DNA from: an uncultured Campylobacter sp.
Lineage (GTDB): Bacteria > Campylobacterota > Campylobacteria > Campylobacterales > Campylobacteraceae
Assembly (NCBI RefSeq): GCF_938045595.1
Contig: NZ_CALIBB010000037.1
Location: 1-6,172 of the forward strand
DNA length: 6,172 nt
Reading direction: 5' to 3'
Part shown: positions 6,146 through 6,172 of the stretch, piece after piece
Layout of the letters: every line of letters begins with the position of its first letter
Numbering within the stretch: position 1 is the stretch's first letter
Translations under genes and position numbers: made by a program
The notes under the pieces: generated by a model
The model's input: the letters and a program-made list of their open reading frames with translations, nothing else
Told to the model about the DNA's origin: nothing
Database searches by the model: none

Positions 6146-6172
6146 CGCATAAAAGCGGCGCCAAATTTCGGC

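Larger units (their letters stand above)
5388..6172. other. Non-coding stretch after hemE, no supportable gene
   Basis: Nearly 800 bases to the window end show no ORF with a recognisable product on either strand. The longest open frames start at TTG without a ribosome binding site (5371-5580 and 5748-6059), and their translations are Arg-, Ala- and Ser-rich with no domain. The stretch carries twelve AAATTT palindromes from 5388 to 6168, an 11-base direct repeat AAAGCGGCGCC at 5822-5832 and 6152-6162, a 9-base repeat CGTGTAGCG at 5720 and 5775, a GCCGC-GGAT-GCGGC hairpin at 5450-5463, and the inverted repeats listed separately. It could be an intergenic spacer, a decayed gene or an unrecognised RNA gene; I cannot tell which. 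No tRNA or rRNA signature is seen. Confidence 0.6.

Noticed and set aside
3506..6172. CRISPR array or mobile-element ends
   Set aside because: The AAATTT words are too short and irregularly spaced to be CRISPR repeats, and no transposase, integrase or paired terminal inverted repeats are present.

Overview
The window looks like a chromosomal segment of an epsilonproteobacterium, most likely a Campylobacter of the higher-GC oral/gut type (C. gracilis, C. rectus, C. showae or C. curvus are candidates). This call is inferred from the protein sequences and from the very frequent AAATTT/AAATTTTA words set in fairly GC-rich DNA. Species cannot be settled from the sequence alone.

Layout, all genes on the + strand: (1) about 100 bases of foreign, 71% GC DNA that reads on the minus strand as an internal piece of an actinobacterial-type MurD; (2) gyrA, lacking its first ~115 codons but otherwise complete through the C-terminal beta-pinwheel and acidic tail; (3) asd, whose start codon overlaps the gyrA stop by 8 bases; (4) a 301-base gap with two inverted repeats and eight AAATTT palindromes; (5) a small four-helix membrane protein of the YqhA/UPF0114 family; (6) hemE, starting 2 bases after the membrane protein; (7) about 825 bases with no convincing gene, running to the end of the window, again rich in AAATTT and in inverted repeats.

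The genes form two probable transcription units, gyrA-asd and yqhA-like-hemE. They are housekeeping genes: DNA supercoiling, the aspartate-family/diaminopimelate branch point, and the first step of the coproporphyrinogen (haem) branch. I see no defence system, mobile element, CRISPR array, tRNA or rRNA. The most important observation is the murD/gyrA chimera at the left edge. It is most easily explained as an assembly or library artefact and means the gyrA 5' end should not be trusted. The most biologically interesting leftovers are the AAATTT arrays and inverted repeats in the two non-coding stretches, and a 64-residue acidic insert in GyrA.
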